Part shown: in pieces, positions 37,709-49,182 of the stretch
Layout of the letters: each line of letters begins with the position of its first letter
Numbering within the stretch: the first letter of the stretch is position 1
DNA from: Rodentibacter genomosp. 1
GTDB lineage: Bacteria > Pseudomonadota > Gammaproteobacteria > Enterobacterales > Pasteurellaceae
DNA length: 64,000 nucleotides
Direction of reading: 5' to 3'
Assembly: GCF_001999285.1 (NCBI RefSeq)
Contig: NZ_MLHN01000003.1
Coordinates: 1-64,000, forward strand
Notes under the pieces: model-generated
What the model was told of the DNA's origin: nothing
The model's input: only the letters and a program-made list of their open reading frames with translations
The model's database searches: none
Position numbers and translations under genes: made by a program

Positions 37709-39850
37709 ATGAATAACTGGTTAAATGCAAAAGTGATTACCGCAATTCCGATATTTATTGCGGTCAACCTCGCTGCTCTTGGTGTTTGGTTCTTTAATAT
37801 TTCCAGCCAATCTATGCCCTTAATCTTGGGGATTATTGCTGGTGGCTTGGTAGATCTGGACAATCGTTTAACCGGTCGTTTAAAAAATATTTTTTATACC
37901 TTAATCGCCTTTGCAATCTCTACGTTTATTGTGCAACTCAATATTGGCAAACCGATTCAATATATTGTATTGATGACGGTACTCACTTTTATTTTTACGA
38001 TGATAGGTGCAGTAGGCCAACGTTATAGCACGATTGCTTTTGGCACGCTTGTCGTGGCACTCTATACCACGCTTACCTATAACCCTCATGCCTCTGCTAG
38101 CTGGTTTATTAATCCAACGATGATTTTACTCGGAACTTTGCTTTATAGCTTAGTCACGCTCATCGTCCATCTCTTTTTCCCCAACCGTCCTGTACAAGAG
38201 AATGTCGCCAAAGCTTTTAGTGCTTTAGGGGAATATCTTGACGCGAAATCAGTATTTTTCGATCCCGACGAAATAGAGGAAATAGAAAAAAAACATCTCA
38301 ATTTCGCATTGAAAAATGCCAATGTCGTCAATGCCTTTAACTTAGCTCGAACCGCACTTTTTTATCGAATTCGGGGACAGCACCGCCACGCTCGTACACA
38401 AAAAATGGTGCGTTACTACTTTACCGCTCAAGAGATTCACGAACGTGCCAACTCTACCCATTTTGACTACCACCAAATCGCCGAAAAACTTAAAAATACC
38501 GATTTAATTTTCCGTATTCAACGACTCATTGAATTACAAGCCCAAGCCTGCCAAGAAGTTGCACAAAGCTTGCATCATAACAAACCTTATCGTTATAACC
38601 AACGTGTAGAAAAAGCACTTTCCGGTACGCTACAATCCTTTGAGCTCTATCGACATAAGCATCTTAATGATGAAAATCTTATCGTTGATATTCAAGGTTT
38701 ATTGGATAATTTACAAAATATCAACTTACAACTAAATCAATTAGAACAAGAATCAAACACGAATGAAGTGCTTGCACAAATCCATACTGCACAAGTGACG
38801 GGATTGAAAAATATGTTTTCAACCATTGCCGGACACTTCAGCTTTGAATCACAACTCTTTCGCCATGCTATACGCTTGTCCATTGTGGTTTTTCTTTGTT
38901 GCACAATCGTAGATTTCTTTCAATTTAATCTCGGTTATTGGATCTTACTCACCGCAATTTTTGTTTGCCAACCCAATTATTCCGCTACAAAAACACGTTT
39001 ACGCCAGCGTATTATCGGTACAATTCTAGGGGTAATTGTCGGCTCACTATTTCCTTATTTGAACCCCACTCTTGAACTAGAGTTGGGTTTAATTGTGTTA
39101 ACTTGCACACTTTTTTTCTTTTTCCGTAGTAATAATTACAGTTTTTCAACTTTCTTTATTACTCTGCAAGTTTTATTGAGTTTTGATGTCATGGGGTTCA
39201 GCGCAGAAGCAGCCTTACTGCCCCGATTACTGGATACGCTACTCGGCTCAGCGATTGCTTGGTTCGCCGTCTCATACTTATGGCCTGACTGGAAATATTT
39301 ACAATTAGATAAAGTTAGCCGACTCGCTATTCAAAGTGATGCGCAATATCTATTGCATATTGTCGGACAACTTCAATTTGGTAAAACTGATGATTTAAAA
39401 TACCGCGTCGCCCGCCGCAACGCTCATGAGTATAACGCCTCACTTAGTACAATTATTTCAAATATGAATAGCGAACCGGTGAAATATCAAGCCTATTTAC
39501 AAGAAGGCTTTGATTTACTAAAAATCAACTATTCGTTATTGAGTTATGTTTCTGCCCTTGGCTCATACCGCGACAAAATGCGTCAATTACAACAAACTAA
39601 AAGCTTTTTATCAGGTTTCTATCCAGCAGCAAAAAAGATTATCTATACCCTTGAAAATATTGAAAAGCTTTCACCTGAGATCTTTACAAAATTGCATGAA
39701 AACATTGAATTAAGCCTGAAAGCGGTTTCTCAAACAGAAATCCAAGTTTCTGAAAACAAGGCATTTGTTATTCCATTCCAACAATTAAATTTAATTGTGC
39801 AGTTGCTACCACAAATTTATGCTTATTTTCAGAAACATCAGAAAAATTAA
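37709..39850 (+). CDS. yccS: YccS/YhfK family inner membrane protein
   Basis: A 713-residue membrane protein with two blocks of hydrophobic helices (roughly residues 10-155 and 395-530) separated by a soluble helical region, and a cytoplasmic C-terminal domain. This is the FUSC/YccS architecture, related to aromatic acid efflux pumps such as AaeB. The substrate is unknown. TAGGGATTAAA precedes the ATG. An uptake signal is embedded near 38351 and another follows the stop codon. Confidence 0.85.
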   Translation: MNNWLNAKVITAIPIFIAVNLAALGVWFFNISSQSMPLILGIIAGGLVDLDNRLTGRLKNIFYTLIAFAISTFIVQLNIGKPIQYIVLMTVLTFIFTMIGAVGQRYSTIAFGTLVVALYTTLTYNPHASASWFINPTMILLGTLLYSLVTLIVHLFFPNRPVQENVAKAFSALGEYLDAKSVFFDPDEIEEIEKKHLNFALKNANVVNAFNLARTALFYRIRGQHRHARTQKMVRYYFTAQEIHERANSTHFDYHQIAEKLKNTDLIFRIQRLIELQAQACQEVAQSLHHNKPYRYNQRVEKALSGTLQSFELYRHKHLNDENLIVDIQGLLDNLQNINLQLNQLEQESNTNEVLAQIHTAQVTGLKNMFSTIAGHFSFESQLFRHAIRLSIVVFLCCTIVDFFQFNLGYWILLTAIFVCQPNYSATKTRLRQRIIGTILGVIVGSLFPYLNPTLELELGLIVLTCTLFFFFRSNNYSFSTFFITLQVLLSFDVMGFSAEAALLPRLLDTLLGSAIAWFAVSYLWPDWKYLQLDKVSRLAIQSDAQYLLHIVGQLQFGKTDDLKYRVARRNAHEYNASLSTIISNMNSEPVKYQAYLQEGFDLLKINYSLLSYVSALGSYRDKMRQLQQTKSFLSGFYPAAKKIIYTLENIEKLSPEIFTKLHENIELSLKAVSQTEIQVSENKAFVIPFQQLNLIVQLLPQIYAYFQKHQKN

Positions 39851-39907
39851 CCGCACTTTTAATGATAGCGATAGCTAAGAAGCATGGGCTCCTAAGATAA
39901 GTAATCA

Positions 39908-41209
39908 TCAAAGGGCCGACAAAAATTCAGCAACCGTATGGAATGATCCAAATATGAGCACAATATCCTGTTTTGCTGTTCGTGCTAACGCTGATTTCGC
40001 CCCTGCTATCACGGAATTCGCCGCTCTGGCATTCACCCAAGAAGAAAACATCGTGAGTTTTGACAATAACTCTTCGCCGGATTGTCCACGAGTTCCCTCC
40101 AATGTAACACAATGCCATTCATCAATGAGCGGAACAAGATGGGTGAAGACACCTTGGGCATCTTTGTCCTTCAACATACCACATACAGCGATAATCTTGC
40201 CTTGCTTTTGTTCTTTAAGGGCGGTTAATTTTTCACTCAAATAAGCTGCTGCGTGCGGATTATGTCCCACATCAATAATTACTGTTGGTAAATTTTCAAA
40301 CATCTTGTCCGCTAATATCACCAGCTTTTCACATTTATCTTCACTCAGTATTTGAAAACGTCCTGCTAACTCAACCTCTTGTAAAGATTGACGGAGTGTT
40401 TCTTCAGAAATATCGAAAGGTAGTTGTTCCACCACAGCAAGGGCTGTTGCCGCATTCATCAAAGGAATTTGGCAAAAAGGGAGATTTTCTAACCGCACTT
40501 TTTGGCTCTGCCATTGCCAATTTTTGGAATTAACTTGAAATGACCAATCAGTATCACGACATGATACCTGACAGCCTAAAAAGCCGGCTTGTTTCAACAT
40601 CGTATTGGGTACATTTGGCTCACCGATTACAACCGGGCAGTTTTGACGGAAAATACCCGCTTTTTCAAAGGCAATCGCCTCCCTTGAATTCCCTAAAAAA
40701 TCCGTATGATCAATATCAATACTGGTGATTACAGCCAAATTACTATCCACAATATTGGTGGCATCCAATCGCCCACCAAGCCCAACTTCTAAAATAACAA
40801 CATCCAACTGATCCTGTTTAAATAGATGCAACGCTGAAAGTGTACTAAATTCAAAATAAGTTAAAGATTCGGTTCGATTTTCTTCAATAAATGCAAAAGA
40901 ACGGGTATGTGCCTCATCAGGTAAATCTTGGTTTTGAATACGTACACGTTCGTTATAGCGTAATAGATGTGGAGAAGAATATACCCCCACACGTAATCCA
41001 TGGTTAAGCAAAATCCTTTCTAATAAACGACAAGTTGTCCCTTTACCATTTGTTCCTCCCACAGTGATTACATAAGGAGCCGGATGCAAAAGATCCATCT
41101 TTTCCGCCACAGATTTAATTCGTTCCAGACCAAGATCAATCGCTTTAAAATGGCTATTTTCTAAATAAGAAAGCCACTCGGCGAGTGGCGAAGTGGCTTT
41201 TAAATTCAT
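39908..41209 (-). CDS. folC: Bifunctional folylpolyglutamate/dihydrofolate synthase
   Basis: Adds L-glutamate to dihydropteroate and to reduced folates with ATP. The P-loop VGGTNGKGTTC lies near residue 50 and the DATNIVDS and SIDIDHTDFLG motifs are present. Three in-frame ATGs occur at 41227, 41221 and 41209; the last follows the accD stop codon as TAATATG and leaves MNLKATSPLAEWLSYLE, matching the family start, but the earlier ones cannot be excluded. It is translationally coupled to accD. Confidence 0.93.
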   Translation of the reverse strand: MNLKATSPLAEWLSYLENSHFKAIDLGLERIKSVAEKMDLLHPAPYVITVGGTNGKGTTCRLLERILLNHGLRVGVYSSPHLLRYNERVRIQNQDLPDEAHTRSFAFIEENRTESLTYFEFSTLSALHLFKQDQLDVVILEVGLGGRLDATNIVDSNLAVITSIDIDHTDFLGNSREAIAFEKAGIFRQNCPVVIGEPNVPNTMLKQAGFLGCQVSCRDTDWSFQVNSKNWQWQSQKVRLENLPFCQIPLMNAATALAVVEQLPFDISEETLRQSLQEVELAGRFQILSEDKCEKLVILADKMFENLPTVIIDVGHNPHAAAYLSEKLTALKEQKQGKIIAVCGMLKDKDAQGVFTHLVPLIDEWHCVTLEGTRGQSGEELLSKLTMFSSWVNARAANSVIAGAKSALARTAKQDIVLIFGSFHTVAEFLSAL

Positions 41210-41210
41210 A

Positions 41211-42101
41211 TTATGATTCATATTCAACTAATTCAGGTTCAGTAAAAGGTGAAGGTTGATGGGTTAATTTACTTAGCAGGCTTGCTAAAGTAGGACGCAT
41301 ATCACCACGTTTTACGATCATATCAATCGCACCTTTTTCCAATAGAAATTCACTGCGTTGGAAACCTTCAGGTAACTTTTCTCGAACCGTTTGCTCAATC
41401 ACTCGAGGACCGGCAAAACCAATTAATGCTTTTGGTTCGGCAATGTTTAAATCACCTAACATAGCAAAACTTGCAGAAACCCCACCAAGGGTCGGATCTG
41501 TTAAAACAGAAATAAAAGGTACGCCCTTTTCACGCATTTGTGCAAGCACCGCACTGGTTTTTGCCATTTGCATAAGTGAAAACAGCGCCTCTTGCATACG
41601 TGCACCACCACTTGCGGAAAAACAAACAAACGGGCAATTTAACTCTATCGCTTTTTCAGCGGCTTTAACAAATTTGGCACCAACCACTGAGCCCATCGAG
41701 CCCCCCATAAAAGCAAAATTTGAGGCTGCAACTACAATAGGCATATTGTAAAGCGTCCCGGTCATGATGATAAGTGCATCTTTTTCACCGGTTTCTTTTT
41801 GAGCTGCCGTAATACGATCTTTATATTTCTTTAGATCTTTGAATTTTAAAATATCTTTTGGCTCTAAATCCGCCGCAATTTCATGACTTGAACCTTCATC
41901 TAACAAACGTAAAAGACGCTCACGCGCATCAATACGCATATGATGATCACACTTTGGACACACATAAAGATTACGTTTTAATTCTTCACTATAAAGAACT
42001 TGTTCACACGAAGTACACTTTGTCCAAACCCCTTCTGGCACATTAGCTTTACGTGTTGAAGAAGAAGGGTTTTTGTTAAAAATTCGGTTAATCCAGCTCA
42101 T
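41211..42101 (-). CDS. accD: Acetyl-CoA carboxylase carboxyltransferase subunit beta
   Basis: Forms the carboxyltransferase with AccA, making malonyl-CoA for fatty acid synthesis. The N-terminal zinc ribbon has Cys29, Cys32, Cys48 and Cys51 (CTSC and CPKC), followed by the crotonase-fold CoA-binding region with [15 protein letters not shown]. Length of 296 residues is normal. It lies between truA and folC on the same strand, as in enterics. Confidence 0.97.
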   Translation of the reverse strand: MSWINRIFNKNPSSSTRKANVPEGVWTKCTSCEQVLYSEELKRNLYVCPKCDHHMRIDARERLLRLLDEGSSHEIAADLEPKDILKFKDLKKYKDRITAAQKETGEKDALIIMTGTLYNMPIVVAASNFAFMGGSMGSVVGAKFVKAAEKAIELNCPFVCFSASGGARMQEALFSLMQMAKTSAVLAQMREKGVPFISVLTDPTLGGVSASFAMLGDLNIAEPKALIGFAGPRVIEQTVREKLPEGFQRSEFLLEKGAIDMIVKRGDMRPTLASLLSKLTHQPSPFTEPELVEYES

Positions 42102-42185
42102 TATTTTTACCTATTCATCCACTAGAAAATCCTGCGTATTAAACCACAATTTGATTATCCTTGCTAGTCAGACAAGCGCCCCTTC

Positions 42186-42980
42186 CTAAATCAACCTATC
42201 TTCAAGGAAAAGTGGCCCTAATTTATGCTGAGGAATAGCAAATTTTTCAGGATAAATGACATTCACTAAGTAAAGCCCATCTGGTTTTGCCGTTGGTGCC
42301 GCAAGTTTACGATCACGCTGTTCTAATAACCATTTCATCCATTCAATAGGTTGATGAGAAGCCCCAACTTCAATGAGGCTCCCCACAATATTTCTTACCA
42401 TGTGGTGTACAAAAGCATTGGCTTGAATATCAACGATAATATATTCACCTTTTTTCACGACATTCAAATGATGAATATTCCGCCAAGGTGTATTTGATTG
42501 ACATTGCGATGCTCGAAAAGAAGAAAAATCATGTTCACCTAATAAAAATTGCCCGGCCTGATTCATTTTTTCTGCATCTAATTCCAAATGACAATGGGTA
42601 ATCCCTGCCGGTAAAATGGCAGATCGTAATTTATGACAATACAGAATATAACGATAGCGACGTGCCGTAGCAGAAAAGCGTGCGTGAAATTCATCATCAA
42701 CGATTTTTGCCCATTTCACCGCAATATCATCAGGCAAATTGGCATTTGTACCAAACGCCCATGCTTTTTCAGGACGAATTGCATTTGTTTCAAAATGCAC
42801 TACCTGCCCCGTACCATGTACACCGGAATCGGTTCTTCCCGCACAAAATACTTCAATTTTTTCGTTTGCCACAAAAGACAAGGCTGTTTCTAATTCTTCC
42901 TGAACAGTTCTCAGCTTTTCTTGCCGTTGCCAACCAAAATAATATTGCCCATTATACTCAACACCTAAGGCAATTTTCAT
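42186..42980 (-). CDS. truA: tRNA pseudouridine(38-40) synthase
   Basis: Modifies uridines 38-40 in the anticodon stem of many tRNAs. The catalytic Asp51 is in [11 protein letters not shown] and the downstream [18 protein letters not shown] motif is present. Length of 264 residues is normal. AAAGGGGTAAAA precedes the ATG. It is the first gene of truA-accD-folC on the minus strand. Confidence 0.97.
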   Translation of the reverse strand: MKIALGVEYNGQYYFGWQRQEKLRTVQEELETALSFVANEKIEVFCAGRTDSGVHGTGQVVHFETNAIRPEKAWAFGTNANLPDDIAVKWAKIVDDEFHARFSATARRYRYILYCHKLRSAILPAGITHCHLELDAEKMNQAGQFLLGEHDFSSFRASQCQSNTPWRNIHHLNVVKKGEYIIVDIQANAFVHHMVRNIVGSLIEVGASHQPIEWMKWLLEQRDRKLAAPTAKPDGLYLVNVIYPEKFAIPQHKLGPLFLEDRLI

Positions 42981-43245
42981 TTTTACCCCTTTCCTATCAA
43001 TGCCAAAAAATTATATTATTTAAATAATAAATTATAACCTACCTTCGTATTAACAATATTTTCAGCCATGTTTTTTACAACATCATCTCTTTACAGACCA
43101 GCTAAATACCAAATAATCAGCATCCCTGATGTGATACAATCTATTCCAAATGGCTATCGTACCTTTCATTCATTTCTATAAATCACCTAGTGTTTGAGTA
43201 TACCCGCATACAATCATAGAATTTCAGATTTAACTACACTATAGA

Positions 43246-43731
43246 TTAGAGCATTTCCGGCGGATAATGATAACTGACTATCTCCCCTTTCCCTTCTTTC
43301 CAGTCAACTTGTACGAGAGTTGCCGGATAAAAGCTAATTGGGTTACGTTTACCATAAAGCTCAGCAATAATCTCTCCCACAAGGGGTAAATGTGAAATAA
43401 TAAGAACAGATTCGATCCCTTGATTTTTTAACACTGACAAATATCCAGCAACCAATTCTGCTGAGCCATAAGGGGTAATGCCCTCCCAAATTTCCAAATT
43501 AGATTGTAGTGTTCCCTCAAATTGATTATTCACTTGTTCAAATGTCTCTAAAGCTCGCTGATAGGGACTGACTAATATATGATCAAACGAAAGTGCGGTT
43601 GATTTTATATAATTTTTTAACCATTCACCCTGTGCAAAAGTTTGCTTTCTACCGTATTCCGTTAAACGGCGATCCTTATCAGTTTTCGCGATCACTTCTG
43701 CTTCACCGTGACGCATAACAAAAATTTTCAT
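43246..43731 (-). CDS. sixA: Phosphohistidine phosphatase SixA
   Basis: Histidine phosphatase superfamily protein of 161 residues. The catalytic RHGE is at 7-10 with His8 as nucleophile, and the second-half ISHLP segment is present. In E. coli SixA removes phosphate from histidine in the nitrogen phosphotransferase (NPr) system. AAAGCAGA lies before the ATG. It is about 60 nt after glmM, separated from it by a terminator. The 265 nt between sixA and truA hold no recognisable gene or signal. Confidence 0.9.
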   Translation of the reverse strand: MKIFVMRHGEAEVIAKTDKDRRLTEYGRKQTFAQGEWLKNYIKSTALSFDHILVSPYQRALETFEQVNNQFEGTLQSNLEIWEGITPYGSAELVAGYLSVLKNQGIESVLIISHLPLVGEIIAELYGKRNPISFYPATLVQVDWKEGKGEIVSYHYPPEML

Positions 43732-43759
43732 TCTGCTTTCCTAAATTTAAGATAAAAAC

Positions 43760-43785
43760 TGACCGCTCTTTTTGAAGAGCGGTCA
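43760..43785 (-). terminator. glmM terminator made of a variant uptake signal
   Basis: TGACCGCTCTT (43760-43770) and AAGAGCGGTCA (43775-43785) form a perfect 11-bp stem with a 4-nt loop; on the minus strand it leads into GTTTTTATC. The arms carry AAGAGCGGT, one base different from the Hin uptake signal. Confidence 0.8.
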
Positions 43786-43792
43786 AAATCAA

Positions 43793-45127
43793 TTAATTTG
43801 CTTTTACTGCCTCAGCAATTTCTTCCGCACATTGTTGTGCAAGCTCCGCATCTTGGCATTCTACCATCACACGGATTAAAGGCTCAGTACCTGATTTACG
43901 CAGTAGAATTCTGCCTTTACCTTCTAAACGCTTTTCAACATCTGCCGCAACGGCTTTCACTGCCTCACTCTCTAATGGATTATCCCCGCCGGCAAAACGT
44001 ACATTAATTAATACTTGGGGGAACAATTTTACCGCACTTGCCAATTCATTGAGTGAAAGTTTGTGTTGAACCATTGCTGCTAATACTGCTAATGAGGCCA
44101 CAATCCCATCCCCAGTGCTGTTTTTATCAGAAATAATAATATGGCCTGAATTTTCTCCCCCTAGAGTCCAATCGTTTTCAATCATCTTCTCAAGGACATA
44201 ACGGTCACCCACATTTGCACGTATAAATGGAACACCAAGCATTTTTAAAGCGATCTCAAGGCTTATATTACTCATCAAGGTACCAACTACACCGCCTTTT
44301 AATTTTCCTGCACGCAATGCTTCACGAGCAATAATAAAGAGGATTTGATCGCCATCTACTTTATTTCCGAGATGATCCACCATCATAATACGATCTCCAT
44401 CCCCATCATAAGCCAAACCGACATCAGCTTTCACTTCCAACACTTTTTCTTGTAATGCTTTAACATCTGTTGCGCCGCATTTTTCATTGATATTCAAACC
44501 ATTTGGTTCAGTACCAATTTCAATTACTTCCGCACCAAGTTCACGTAATACATTAGGAGCAATGTGATAGGTTGCCCCGTTTGCACAATCGACCACAATT
44601 TTGTAACCTTCTAACCCTAAGTGAGCAGGGAATGTACCTTTACAAAATTCAATATAACGCCCTGCTGCATCATTAATACGGCGAGCTTTACCCAATTCAG
44701 CCGATTCGACACAATCCATTGGCTGTTCAAGCATTGCTTCAATGGCTTCTTCAATTTCATCCGGTAATTTTGTCCCTTGTGCAGAGAAAAATTTAATCCC
44801 ATTATCATAGTAAGGATTATGAGAAGCTGAAATAACGATACCGGCTTCTGCGCGGAAAGTTCGGGTTAAATAGGCAATTGCCGGTGTCGGCATTGGCCCA
44901 GTAAATGCCGCAGACAAACCCGCCGCTGCTAAGCCCGCCTCTAACGCCGATTCCAACATATAGCCGGAAATACGTGTATCTTTACCAATTAAGACGGTTT
45001 TTGATCCTTGTGAGGCTAGTACTTTGCCTGCCGCCCAACCTAATTTTAATGCAAAATCAGGCGTAATAGGATAAGTACCGACTTTACCACGTACCCCATC
45101 CGTACCGAAATATTTACGATTTGCCAT
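43793..45127 (-). CDS. glmM: Phosphoglucosamine mutase
   Basis: Interconverts glucosamine-6-phosphate and glucosamine-1-phosphate for peptidoglycan and lipopolysaccharide precursors. The phosphorylated Ser102 lies in [12 protein letters not shown]; the metal loop DGDGDR and the C-terminal [12 protein letters not shown] phosphate-binding loop are present. Length of 444 residues is normal. AAGGAATTTATT precedes the ATG. It follows folP by 36 nt and closes the rlmE-ftsH-folP-glmM group. Confidence 0.97.
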   Translation of the reverse strand: MANRKYFGTDGVRGKVGTYPITPDFALKLGWAAGKVLASQGSKTVLIGKDTRISGYMLESALEAGLAAAGLSAAFTGPMPTPAIAYLTRTFRAEAGIVISASHNPYYDNGIKFFSAQGTKLPDEIEEAIEAMLEQPMDCVESAELGKARRINDAAGRYIEFCKGTFPAHLGLEGYKIVVDCANGATYHIAPNVLRELGAEVIEIGTEPNGLNINEKCGATDVKALQEKVLEVKADVGLAYDGDGDRIMMVDHLGNKVDGDQILFIIAREALRAGKLKGGVVGTLMSNISLEIALKMLGVPFIRANVGDRYVLEKMIENDWTLGGENSGHIIISDKNSTGDGIVASLAVLAAMVQHKLSLNELASAVKLFPQVLINVRFAGGDNPLESEAVKAVAADVEKRLEGKGRILLRKSGTEPLIRVMVECQDAELAQQCAEEIAEAVKAN

Positions 45128-45163
45128 AATAAATTCCTTTATTTCTCAATTTTTTCTAAAAAA

Positions 45164-45991
45164 TTAGGCGTTTTCTGTCGCCTGCCAAACTTTGAGTGCA
45201 TCCGATGTCGCAGCCACGTCATGTACACGTAGAATTTTCGCTCCACCCTGTGCAGCAATTAATGCCCCAGCAACACTCCCAACCATTCTTTCATTAACAG
45301 ACTTATCCAACACTGCACCAATCATTGATTTGCGTGATAATCCCGCAAGCACAGGGTATCCCTCTTCACAAAATCTATTTAACTGTTGCAATAACTTATA
45401 ATTGTGTTGAACGGTTTTACCAAAGCCAAACCCCATATCCCAAATTAAATTTTCTTTTTTTATTCCTGCTGTAATACATTGTTCCGAACGTTCCCGTAAG
45501 AAACTGAGGACATCTTGCACGACATCTTGATATTGAGGATTTGTTTGCATCGTGCTTGGTTGCCCTTGCATATGCATAATACAAACGGGTAAATCCAGTT
45601 CTGAGGCAACTTGTAAGGCATTTGGTTCCTGTAAGGCTCTGATATCATTGATCAAATCCATTCCGACTTTTGCCGCCTCTTGCATCACTATCGCCTTAGA
45701 AGAATCCACCGAAATCCAGCAATCAAAACGTTTCCGTACCGCTTCAACTAGGGGGACGACCCGTAATAATTCTTCTTGTTCCGACACCTCATCCGCCATG
45801 GGGCGGGTGGATTCCCCGCCAATATCAATAATACTCGCCCCTTCATTTAGCATTTTTTCCACCTGAAACAATGCCTTATCAAGGGTAAAAAATTTTCCAC
45901 TATCAGAGAAAGAGTCCGGCGTAAAATTTAAAATTCCCATAATCTGAGGAAATGATAAATCGAGGGATTTGTTATTGGCGTAAAGCTTCAT
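45164..45991 (-). CDS. folP: Dihydropteroate synthase
   Basis: Condenses p-aminobenzoate with 6-hydroxymethyl-dihydropterin pyrophosphate; the sulfonamide target. Signatures are MGILNFTPDSFSDSG near residue 18-32, IDIGGESTRPMADEVS near 56 and the C-terminal RVHDV. Length of 275 residues is normal. An uptake signal overlaps the region just upstream of the ATG (near 45993). It lies about 113 nt after ftsH with the ftsH terminator in between. Confidence 0.96.
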   Translation of the reverse strand: MKLYANNKSLDLSFPQIMGILNFTPDSFSDSGKFFTLDKALFQVEKMLNEGASIIDIGGESTRPMADEVSEQEELLRVVPLVEAVRKRFDCWISVDSSKAIVMQEAAKVGMDLINDIRALQEPNALQVASELDLPVCIMHMQGQPSTMQTNPQYQDVVQDVLSFLRERSEQCITAGIKKENLIWDMGFGFGKTVQHNYKLLQQLNRFCEEGYPVLAGLSRKSMIGAVLDKSVNERMVGSVAGALIAAQGGAKILRVHDVAATSDALKVWQATENA

Positions 45992-46070
45992 AAAGTGCGG
46001 TTAATTTTTAGCATAAATTTTAGGTGGGAAATTATAGCGGAATACCTCCAAGAAAAAAATCATTGGATAA

Positions 46071-46103
46071 AAATAAAGCCTTCACAACAGGAAGGCTTTA
46101 TTT
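46071..46103 (-). terminator. ftsH terminator
   Basis: AAATAAAGCCTTC (46071-46083) and GAAGGCTTTATTT (46091-46103) make a perfect 13-bp stem with a 7-nt loop immediately after the ftsH stop codon. Confidence 0.9.
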
Positions 46104-46104
46104 A

Positions 46105-48006
46105 CTACTCAGAATCTTGTGGTTTTTCGACCGCACTTTCCGATTTGCTGTCAGAAGAGGTATTGGAATAAGCAGCTTGTGACATTTGAGGTTCTTCCCA
46201 ACCTGAAGGAGGGGTAACCGGTTCACGATTCATCAATTGCTTAATTTGTGCTTCTTCAATGGTTTCATACTTGACAAGCGCATCTTTCATCGCATGCAAA
46301 ATATCCATATTGTCGATAAGTAACTGTCTTGCACGTTCATAGTTACGATTCACAATTGCACGGACTTCCTCATCAATCACATGAGCTGTTTCATCAGACA
46401 TATGTTTCGCTTTTGCCATTGAGCGACCTAAGAATACTTCACCTTCATCTTCGGAATAAAGAATTGGCCCCAGTTTCTCAGAGAACCCCCATTGCGTTAC
46501 CATATTGCGGGCAATATTGGTTGCCACTTTAATATCATTAGACGCACCGGTAGAGATATTTTCCTCACCATAAATCAAATCTTCAGCCAAGCGCCCCGCA
46601 TAGAGGGTGGAAAGTTTGCTTTCTAATTGTTTTTGACTAATGCTGACCTGATCCCCTTCCGGTAAGAAGAATGTAACACCCAATGCACGACCGCGAGGAA
46701 TAATCGTTACCTTGTGAACAGGATCATGTTCAGGCACTAAATAACCGACAATGGCATGACCCGCTTCATGATAAGCGGTGGATTCTTTCTGTTTCTCCGT
46801 CATAATCATCGTGCGACGTTCCGGCCCCATATTAATTTTGTCTTTTGCTTTTTCAAACTCAAGCATAGAAACCGTACGTTTGTTGCTACGCGCCGCAAAT
46901 AACGCAGCCTCATTAACCAAGTTGGCTAAATCCGCACCGGAATAACCTGGTGTACCACGAGCTAAGGTCATTGCATTGACATCATCAGCCAATGGCACTT
47001 TACGCATATGTACTTGTAAAATTTGCTCACGACCTTTTACATCCGGCAATCCCACCACGACTTGACGGTCAAAACGACCTGGACGAGTCAACGCAGGATC
47101 TAATACATCAGGACGGTTAGTTGCTGCAATCACAATGACCCCATCATTACCGCCAAAGCCATCCATTTCAACAAGCATTTGGTTTAAGGTTTGTTCGCGC
47201 TCATCATGGCCTCCCCCTAACCCTGCTCCACGTTGGCGACCCACTGCATCAATTTCATCAATAAAGATCAAACAAGGGGCATTTTTCTTCGCTTGTTCAA
47301 ACATATCACGAACTCGAGAGGCGCCAACACCGACAAACATCTCAACGAAATCAGAACCGGAAATCGTAAAAAATGGTACTTTAGCTTCACCGGCAATGGC
47401 TTTTGCCAATAGGGTCTTACCGGTACCCGGAGGCCCTACCATCAAAATTCCTTTTGGAATTTTACCGCCTAGATTTTGGAATTTGCTCGGGTCACGCAAG
47501 AAATCAACAATTTCGCCGACTTCTTCTTTCGCTTCATCGCAGCCTGCGACATCAGCAAAGGTCACTTTGATTTGATCTTGACTGAGCATTTTTGCCCGAC
47601 TTTTACCAAAACTCATGGCTTTACCGCCACCGCCCTGCATTTGACGCATAAAATAAATCCATACACCAATGAGGAACAACATCGGGAAAGAAGAAATTAA
47701 AAGTTGCGAAATAACACTTCGCTTTTCAAATGGTGTACCTTCTACCTTTACCTTTTTACTCAATAAATCATCAAGTAATTTTTTATCTTCCAATGGCGGC
47801 ATAACCGTCATGTATTTTGAGCCATCATTTTTTGTTACCGTAATTTCATTGGTATCAAAACGAGCTTCTTTCACCTGACCATTGCTCACATCGTAAACAA
47901 AAGTGGTATAGTCTGTCGCGTTTTCCGCTGAATAAGAATTGAAACTCTGATAAGCTGTCATCATAACAACCGCTACCACGATCCAGAGTACCAAATTTTT
48001 GACCAT
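46105..48006 (-). CDS. ftsH: ATP-dependent zinc metalloprotease FtsH
   Basis: Inner membrane AAA+ protease controlling LpxC, sigma-32 and damaged membrane proteins. Two membrane segments (about 4-20 and 103-121) flank a periplasmic domain; Walker A is GPPGTGKT at 191-198, the second region of homology has [21 protein letters not shown], and the zinc motif is HEAGH near 413. The open frame starts at a TTG at 48015, but the ATG at 48006 gives the family N-terminus MVKNLVLW; the ribosome site is unclear for either. Confidence 0.97.
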   Translation of the reverse strand: MVKNLVLWIVVAVVMMTAYQSFNSYSAENATDYTTFVYDVSNGQVKEARFDTNEITVTKNDGSKYMTVMPPLEDKKLLDDLLSKKVKVEGTPFEKRSVISQLLISSFPMLFLIGVWIYFMRQMQGGGGKAMSFGKSRAKMLSQDQIKVTFADVAGCDEAKEEVGEIVDFLRDPSKFQNLGGKIPKGILMVGPPGTGKTLLAKAIAGEAKVPFFTISGSDFVEMFVGVGASRVRDMFEQAKKNAPCLIFIDEIDAVGRQRGAGLGGGHDEREQTLNQMLVEMDGFGGNDGVIVIAATNRPDVLDPALTRPGRFDRQVVVGLPDVKGREQILQVHMRKVPLADDVNAMTLARGTPGYSGADLANLVNEAALFAARSNKRTVSMLEFEKAKDKINMGPERRTMIMTEKQKESTAYHEAGHAIVGYLVPEHDPVHKVTIIPRGRALGVTFFLPEGDQVSISQKQLESKLSTLYAGRLAEDLIYGEENISTGASNDIKVATNIARNMVTQWGFSEKLGPILYSEDEGEVFLGRSMAKAKHMSDETAHVIDEEVRAIVNRNYERARQLLIDNMDILHAMKDALVKYETIEEAQIKQLMNREPVTPPSGWEEPQMSQAAYSNTSSDSKSESAVEKPQDSE

Positions 48007-48086
48007 ATCGTTCAAAGTCTAACCTACCTTTCCTAAGTTAATAAATTCGTCACAAGATACTATATATCACAGACTATGAAAAGCTA

Positions 48087-48725
48087 TTAAAGCGATTCCC
48101 CTTTATAGCCCATAGCCACAATATAAACCTCACGGGAGCGTCCACGTGAGGCCTCCGGTTTACGGACTTTTACCACATTAAAAAGAGAGCGAATCTCCTT
48201 TAAATATTCATCAAATCCTTCCCCTTGAAATACCTTCACCACAAAACTGCCTTTTATTGCCAACACTCGTTTACACATATCCAATGCCAGTTCCACCAAA
48301 TACATCGCGCGAGGAATATCAACCGATGGCATACCGCTAAAATTCGGTGCCATATCCGACATCACTACATCCACTTTCGCTTCCCCTACACGTTCAAGCA
48401 ATGCATTGAGGACATTTTCATCACGAAAATCGCCTTGTAAAAAATCCACCCCAACAATGGGATCCATTTCTAAAATATCACAGGCAATCACTTTGCCATT
48501 GCTACCGATTTGGCTTACCACATATTGTGACCATCCGCCCGGTGCGGCTCCAAGATCGACAACAGTCATTCCCGATTTAAATAATTTGTCCGTTTGCTGA
48601 ATTTCATCAATTTTGAAATAAGCACGGGAGCGTAATTTTTGCTTATGTGCTTTTTGCACAAATGGATCTTTAAAATGTTCGTTTAACCAACGAGAAGAAC
48701 TTGCCGAACGTTTTTTCTTTCCCAT
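48087..48725 (-). CDS. rlmE: 23S rRNA 2'-O-ribose U2552 methyltransferase
   Basis: SAM-dependent methyltransferase (FtsJ/RrmJ) acting on the 50S subunit. The SAM site [15 protein letters not shown], the SDMAPNFSG motif and [12 protein letters not shown] carry the K-D-K catalytic arrangement. The basic N-terminal extension [13 protein letters not shown] is typical. The length is 212 residues. It is the first gene of the ftsH operon and divergent from yhbY. Confidence 0.97.
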   Translation of the reverse strand: MGKKKRSASSSRWLNEHFKDPFVQKAHKQKLRSRAYFKIDEIQQTDKLFKSGMTVVDLGAAPGGWSQYVVSQIGSNGKVIACDILEMDPIVGVDFLQGDFRDENVLNALLERVGEAKVDVVMSDMAPNFSGMPSVDIPRAMYLVELALDMCKRVLAIKGSFVVKVFQGEGFDEYLKEIRSLFNVVKVRKPEASRGRSREVYIVAMGYKGESL

Positions 48726-48874
48726 AATCTCTGTCTTTTGTACTATTTTTTGTAGTAGTTTCGCCTATATTTGGGTACAATCTGCCAAATTCAAGACTTA
48801 ATGAGCCTAAAAACGCAGAAAATCCCTGTTTTTCTGACCGCTCTTTTTTATTATTTATATTTATAGGATTCCTT

Positions 48875-49174
48875 ATGACAACCTTATCAACCAAACAAAA
48901 ACAATTTTTAAAAGCCCTTGCCCACCACCTCAACCCAGTTGTGATGCTTGGAGGTAACGGTTTAACCGAAGGAGTACTGGCTGAAATTGAAAATGCGCTA
49001 GATCATCATGAACTCATTAAAGTAAAAATTGCCGGTGCGGATCGTGAAACCAAGCAATTAATCATTAATGCAATTATCCGAGAAACCAATGCGATGAATG
49101 TGCAAACTATCGGCCATATTCTAGTACTTTATCGCCCGAGTGAAGAGGCCAAAATTCAACTTCCTCGAAAATAA
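48875..49174 (+). CDS. yhbY: Ribosome assembly RNA-binding protein YhbY
   Basis: A 99-residue CRM domain protein that binds pre-50S particles. The sequence has the GxxG loop in VMLGGNGLTEGVL and the ALDHHELIKVKIAG segment of the family. TATAGGATTCCTT precedes the ATG. Placement opposite rlmE and next to greA is conserved with E. coli. A variant uptake signal (AAGAGCGGTC complement) lies upstream at about 48836. Confidence 0.95.
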   Translation: MTTLSTKQKQFLKALAHHLNPVVMLGGNGLTEGVLAEIENALDHHELIKVKIAGADRETKQLIINAIIRETNAMNVQTIGHILVLYRPSEEAKIQLPRK

Positions 49175-49182
49175 GATTAAAC

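Noticed and set aside
42981-43245. Possible small gene or RNA between truA and sixA
   Set aside because: Both strands lack a ribosome site with a plausible frame, a clear promoter or a terminator-like hairpin; I see nothing supportable here.
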